A DNA stretch of 64,000 nucleotides, from assembly GCA_947626225.1 (NCBI GenBank), contig CANQRH010000005.1, positions 1 through 64,000 on the forward strand. The letters are read 5' to 3'. Positions within the stretch are counted from its first letter, which is position 1, and every line of letters starts with the position of its first letter. The DNA is from Candidatus Gastranaerophilales bacterium. Lineage in GTDB: Bacteria; Cyanobacteriota; Vampirovibrionia; Gastranaerophilales; Gastranaerophilaceae. Below are positions 60,645 through 64,000 of this stretch, piece by piece. A model generated the notes under the pieces. That model did not search any database. It saw nothing but the letters and a program-made list of their open reading frames with translations, and was not told where the DNA came from. Made by a program: the position numbers and the translations under genes.

Positions 60645-62825
60645 TTACTTTCCGCAGCTTGTGCAAGTGCAGTTAAGTTCACCGCATCCGCATTTACAGC
60701 TTAAAGCTTCTTGAGCTTCTTCAAGTCTTACCTTGATACGTCCGTCAACTGCGATACCTTCACCGGTTGTTTCAGAAATTAACAACGGGTTAATATCGAG
60801 TTCGTCAATGAATTTGTAATCGCTGACGAGCTGTGAAAGTCTGAGTAAAGTTTCCTGAATTTGACTGATTTGAGCCGGTTTAGTACCTCTTGCACCTTCC
60901 AACAGCTTGTATGCCTTAACTGATTTAATCATGTCTTCGGCATCGACATCGGTTAACGGCGCAATTCTGAATGTTACGTCTTTCATAACTTCAACAAACA
61001 CACCGCCTAAGCCGAACATCATCATCGGACCGTATTGCGGATCTGTTGCGATACCGCAAACCATTTCGCGTGAGCCTTTTACCATTTCCTGAATGATTAC
61101 GCCTTCCAAGCCGTCAAGAAGTCCTTTAGCTTCCAATCTTTCAAGAAGTCCTTTGTATTCCCTTCTCAACTGTTCTTCGGATTTAATGTTAACAACAACA
61201 CCGCCTACATCGGTTTTGTGAGAAGTAGTTTTTGATGTCATTTTCATAACAACAGGATAACCGATTGAGTTTCCGAGGTTTACAACTTCTTCTTCATTTG
61301 TTGCAAGTCCGTATTTGCATGCTCTGATACCGTATGCCTGCAATACATCTATACTTTCAAGAGTTGTAAGCTGTGCTCTGCCTTCGGAAATTGATTTTTT
61401 GATTATGCTTTCAACTTTTTCTCTGTCAACGTCATAGCAGGGGATTTTGCCTTGCGGTCTTTCCTGCCAAATTCTTTGCTGATTGAGTCTGTTAAATCCG
61501 TCAGCTGCCTGTTCAGCGTACATAAAGAACGGCATATTAACATCCATATCTGAAAGTTTTGAGAAGAAATCGTTTGTCGTCATAAATACGCCGATAACAG
61601 GTTTTTGCGGGTATTGAGCTTTAATTTCCATAACTGCTTTTGCAACATCAATATCTTTCAAGCCCAAAAACGGTAAGTAAATTACCATAATCATATCAAC
61701 GTTTTCATCAGCTATAACCGTTTCTAAAGTTTGTTTGTAGTGTTCAATGGGAGCTGATGCAATCATATCAATCGGGTTTTTAACCGAAGCTGCGGACGGT
61801 AAGAAACTTCTCAATTTTTCTTTTGTCGAATCGGAAATTTTAGCCATTTGCATGCCGTATTCGCAAACCGCGTCAGTTGCCATAATTCCGGGGCCGCCGG
61901 AGTTTGTGATAATTGCAACTCTGTCACCTTTCGGTATCGGGCAGTTAGCAAAAACTTTTGCCGTTGCAAAGAGGTTTTCAAGTGAAAATTCTCTTATAAC
62001 GCCTGATTGATTAAGTAATGCAGCCGCCGCTTTATCCGCTCCTGCCAAAGAACCGGTGTGAGAAGATGCCGCAGAAGCACCTGCTGCGGAACGTCCCGAT
62101 TTCAATGCCAAAATCGGTTTTTTCTTGGTCACGCGTGATGCCAAACGTCTGAAATTTGACGGATTTTGGATTGATTCCATATAAAGAAGAATTTGTTGAA
62201 CATCATCTTCATTTTCCCAGTATTCAATTGCAGTTTCAGCGTTAACGTCAGCCTGATTACCGATTGAAATGAATTGTGCAAAACCTAAGTTGAGGTCTTT
62301 CAAGATATTCAAAATACCGCCGCCTAACGCACCTGATTGAGATACAAAACCGATGTTTCCTCTTTCGGGTAAAGATTCCGCAAAACAGCCGTCCATTCTG
62401 ATGTCGGGATGAGTATTTACAACACCCAAGCAGTTAGGACCTACACATCTCATGCCGTATTCTTTTACTTTTGCAAGTAATTGTCTTTCGGCTTCGGCAC
62501 CTTCAGCGCCTGTTTCTTTAAAGCCTGCGGTGATTATACACAAACCTTCAATGCCTTTTGCGTGGCATTGATCGATTGTATCAAGTACAAATTTTGCATT
62601 AACAACAATAATTGCCAAATCAACATCACCGGGGATTTCACCAACCGATGTGTAAGCCTGTAATCCTTCGATAATTCCGCCTTTAGGGTTAACAGGGTAA
62701 ATCTTACCGTTGAATTTGTACTCTTGGAGTCTTTTCATAATGTCGGAACCGATTGTATGTTCCTTTGTTGATGCACCGATAACCGCTATTGATTTCGGTT
62801 TCATGATTTTGTCTAAATTACTCAT
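60645..62825 (-). CDS. Acetate-CoA ligase (ADP-forming), fused alpha-beta
   Basis: This enzyme converts acetyl-CoA, ADP and Pi to acetate, CoA and ATP, which gives ATP by substrate-level phosphorylation. The 726-residue single chain has an N-terminal CoA-binding alpha part (AVIGASTKEHTIGSDIM...), with the phosphohistidine in SSHTGSLAGA (His256). The beta part is a C-terminal ATP-grasp domain (from about 505; YPVVMKMTSKTTSHKTDVGGV, IQEMVKGSREMVCGIATDPQYGPMMMFGLGGVFVE). Residues 709-726 form a Cys-rich tail (Cys710, 712, 714, 719, 721, 724) not usual in the family. Another acyl-CoA could be the substrate. Confidence 0.9.
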   Translation of the reverse strand: MSNLDKIMKPKSIAVIGASTKEHTIGSDIMKRLQEYKFNGKIYPVNPKGGIIEGLQAYTSVGEIPGDVDLAIIVVNAKFVLDTIDQCHAKGIEGLCIITAGFKETGAEGAEAERQLLAKVKEYGMRCVGPNCLGVVNTHPDIRMDGCFAESLPERGNIGFVSQSGALGGGILNILKDLNLGFAQFISIGNQADVNAETAIEYWENEDDVQQILLYMESIQNPSNFRRLASRVTKKKPILALKSGRSAAGASAASSHTGSLAGADKAAAALLNQSGVIREFSLENLFATAKVFANCPIPKGDRVAIITNSGGPGIMATDAVCEYGMQMAKISDSTKEKLRSFLPSAASVKNPIDMIASAPIEHYKQTLETVIADENVDMIMVIYLPFLGLKDIDVAKAVMEIKAQYPQKPVIGVFMTTNDFFSKLSDMDVNMPFFMYAEQAADGFNRLNQQRIWQERPQGKIPCYDVDREKVESIIKKSISEGRAQLTTLESIDVLQAYGIRACKYGLATNEEEVVNLGNSIGYPVVMKMTSKTTSHKTDVGGVVVNIKSEEQLRREYKGLLERLEAKGLLDGLEGVIIQEMVKGSREMVCGIATDPQYGPMMMFGLGGVFVEVMKDVTFRIAPLTDVDAEDMIKSVKAYKLLEGARGTKPAQISQIQETLLRLSQLVSDYKFIDELDINPLLISETTGEGIAVDGRIKVRLEEAQEALSCKCGCGELNCTCTSCGK

Positions 62826-62839
62826 TTCTTATCCTTTCT

Positions 62840-63463
62840 TTAATATCCGTTTTGTATCCATTCTCTTACCCTGAATTTTGCACCGTAAGTGTTTGCAATT
62901 TGTTCGCATTTTTCAAGGTTTATATGTCTGCCTTTGTAGCCTTCAACTATGCTCATTACTGTTGGAATACCTTCATCTTGGCAGGCTTTTGTAAAATTTT
63001 TCATCTCTGTATAAGCACCTTCAAATTTCGGCTTTGAAAGTTCATTGTATTCGCTTTCATTTTCACCGTTAAGACTTACGGAAAATTCATCAACGAGTCC
63101 TTTAAGTTCGGGTACAACGTTTCGTTTATAAATATAGTTTGCGTGTCCGTTTGTATTGACGCGGATTTTCACATTGGGGTGGGCAATTTTAATTTGTTTT
63201 GCGGTTTCTTTAAGAACTTCAAGTTTCATCATCGGTTCGCCGTAACCGCAGAATATAACTTCATTTGACGGATTTTCGGCATAAAGTTTTTCAAACTGTT
63301 CAATAACGTTTTTTGCCGTTGCATTTTCATTATCGAGCCACAAAGTCTGTCCGACAACATCGTCTTTATCGTTTCTAAGGCAGAATATACAGTCGTTTGT
63401 ACACATATTAGTCAAATTAATATAAATTTTACCGTCTAATAAATATGCTAAAGTGTTTGCCAT
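62840..63463 (-). CDS. Radical SAM protein (TatD-associated-like)
   Basis: This 207-residue protein has the radical SAM cluster motif CTNDCIFC (Cys21, Cys25, Cys28), then FCGYGEPMMKLEVL (GGE-like), INTNGHAN, and a C-terminal VVEGYKGRHINLEKC. Such short radical SAM proteins, linked in some genomes to TatD, lack the extra cluster domain of SPASM enzymes. It is 14 bases upstream of the acetyl-CoA synthetase gene and on the same strand, so it may share the transcript. The reaction is not known. Confidence 0.8.
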   Translation of the reverse strand: MANTLAYLLDGKIYINLTNMCTNDCIFCLRNDKDDVVGQTLWLDNENATAKNVIEQFEKLYAENPSNEVIFCGYGEPMMKLEVLKETAKQIKIAHPNVKIRVNTNGHANYIYKRNVVPELKGLVDEFSVSLNGENESEYNELSKPKFEGAYTEMKNFTKACQDEGIPTVMSIVEGYKGRHINLEKCEQIANTYGAKFRVREWIQNGY

Positions 63464-63521
63464 GACTAGCCTTTCAATAACAGAATTATTACACGCACAA
63501 AAAACATTTACAAGTATTTTA

Positions 63522-64000
63522 TCAGTTTACTTTTTCAATCACTCCGCCGCCGAGAACTTTGTCATTATCGTAGATTACTACAGACTGACCTAATGCAATG
63601 GATTTCTGGTAATCGTCAAAAATAACTTCAATGCCGTCATCAATAAGTTTTACGGTAACGTCTGCAGGCTGCTGGGTTGAACGGATTTTTGCCTGTGCTT
63701 TGAATTCTTTTTTTTCGGGCGGAATTATCCAGTTTAAATTCCCTGCTGACAGAGATTTTTTGAAAGTTTTTTCCGCAGGCCCGACGACAACTTCATTTGC
63801 CTCTTTATTCAAAGAAAGCACGTATAAGGGTTCGGTTGAAGAAATTCCGAGTCCTTTTCTCTGGCCGATTGTGTAATTCCAAATTCCTTTATGTGTGCCT
63901 AAAATTTTTCCCTCGGTGTTTACAATATTTCCTTCTTTTTCGCTTATGCCGAGAAGTTCATTATAATCTCCGTCATAAAAATCCTGACTGTCAGGCTTTT
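63522..64000 (-). CDS. mnmA: tRNA 2-thiouridylase MnmA, C-terminal part (cut by window edge)
   Basis: The 159 codons seen are the C-terminal part. KPDSQDFYDGDYNELLGI aligns with the usual ESQ-x-ICF-x-GDY segment, then come NYTIGQRKGLGISSTEPLYVLSLN and the C-terminal barrel to GGGVIEKVN. MnmA thiolates U34 of tRNA-Glu, -Gln and -Lys. The catalytic Cys of the ICF segment is missing here (SQDFYDGDY), as also seen in some other bacterial MnmA proteins. The start is beyond the window. It is 58 bases upstream of the radical SAM gene. Confidence 0.9.
   Translation of the reverse strand, partial: KPDSQDFYDGDYNELLGISEKEGNIVNTEGKILGTHKGIWNYTIGQRKGLGISSTEPLYVLSLNKEANEVVVGPAEKTFKKSLSAGNLNWIIPPEKKEFKAQAKIRSTQQPADVTVKLIDDGIEVIFDDYQKSIALGQSVVIYDNDKVLGGGVIEKVN

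Noticed and set aside
1-64000. tRNA or rRNA genes
   Set aside because: No cloverleaf-like segment with CCA-proximal pairing or rRNA core motif was noticed by eye in the gaps; a covariance search would be needed to exclude a missed one.
1-64000. Insertion sequences or prophage
   Set aside because: No transposase, integrase or phage structural gene is seen; S74 domains occur in phage tail fibres but here are fused to pilin-like N-termini.

Overview
The window is low-GC, densely coded bacterial chromosome. Several features together suggest a non-photosynthetic relative of Cyanobacteria (Melainabacteria/Vampirovibrionia, most likely gut Gastranaerophilales). These are a Ycf45-like R3H-ATPase, an infA-rpmJ-rpsM-rpsK-rpsD-rpoA-rplQ-truA-rplM-rpsI ribosomal run, a secretin-based type IV pilus, a flagellar export apparatus, ferredoxin-linked fermentative enzymes (Vor-type oxidoreductase, PPDK, ADP-forming acetyl-CoA synthetase, ETF, NfnA) and no photosynthesis genes. 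The assignment is an inference from gene content; no 16S rRNA gene and no tRNA gene was seen.

Layout. 0-7.6 kb: a pilin-like/YadA-head/S74-chaperone surface protein, an XRE regulator, a minus-strand run of small unrecognised proteins (two of them coiled-coil paralogues), then polyprenyl synthase and signal peptidase I. 7.6-13.3 kb: an intergenic repeat cluster and the ribosomal protein/rpoA operon, ending in a clear terminator. 13.4-17.2 kb: pheT, an exported protein and rplI. 17.2-24.2 kb: a one-carbon block made of a folate-independent MetE-like methyltransferase (MesB-like), a CooC-like ATPase, FolD and, after FtsH, shortened versions of both subunits of the corrinoid iron-sulfur protein (CFeSP) of the Wood-Ljungdahl pathway. 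No CODH/ACS catalytic subunit is present in the window. 24.3-33.8 kb, minus strand: the flagellar export genes fliR-Q-P-O and a double-SPOA FliM/N-like protein directly downstream of pilus genes (PilC, PilB, PilQ, PilP-like). 34-41.4 kb: a uridine kinase-like protein, NfnA, a Cys-rich small protein, EtfB/EtfA, TlyA and PPDK. 41.4-44 kb: Ycf45-like ATPase and an acyltransferase. 44-47 kb: a second pilin/YadA/S74 gene next to a small HTH-like gene, flanked by repeats. 47-49.7 kb: a four-subunit 2-oxoacid:ferredoxin oxidoreductase. 49.9-56.5 kb: a giant coiled-coil protein, a GlcD/LctD-type flavoprotein and a putative zinc peptidase. 56.5-64 kb: a second HExxH protein behind a pentanucleotide repeat, SpmA/SpmB, an EF-hand exported protein, a Fic AMP-transferase, ADP-forming acetyl-CoA synthetase, a radical SAM protein and the 3' part of mnmA.

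How it fits together. The metabolic genes describe an anaerobe that makes ferredoxin-linked acyl-CoA from 2-oxoacids, gains ATP through acetyl-CoA synthetase, and balances ferredoxin, NAD(P)H and flavoprotein electrons through NfnA and ETF. The most notable set is the MesB-like protein with CooC-like, FolD and minimal CFeSP subunits. It looks like a methionine synthase fed by a corrinoid iron-sulfur protein, kept without the rest of acetogenesis. The second theme is the cell surface: duplicated pilin-fibre chimeras with near-identical 3' ends, a pilus machine, a flagellar exporter with an unusual FliQ, and a family of coiled-coil proteins that resemble export substrates.
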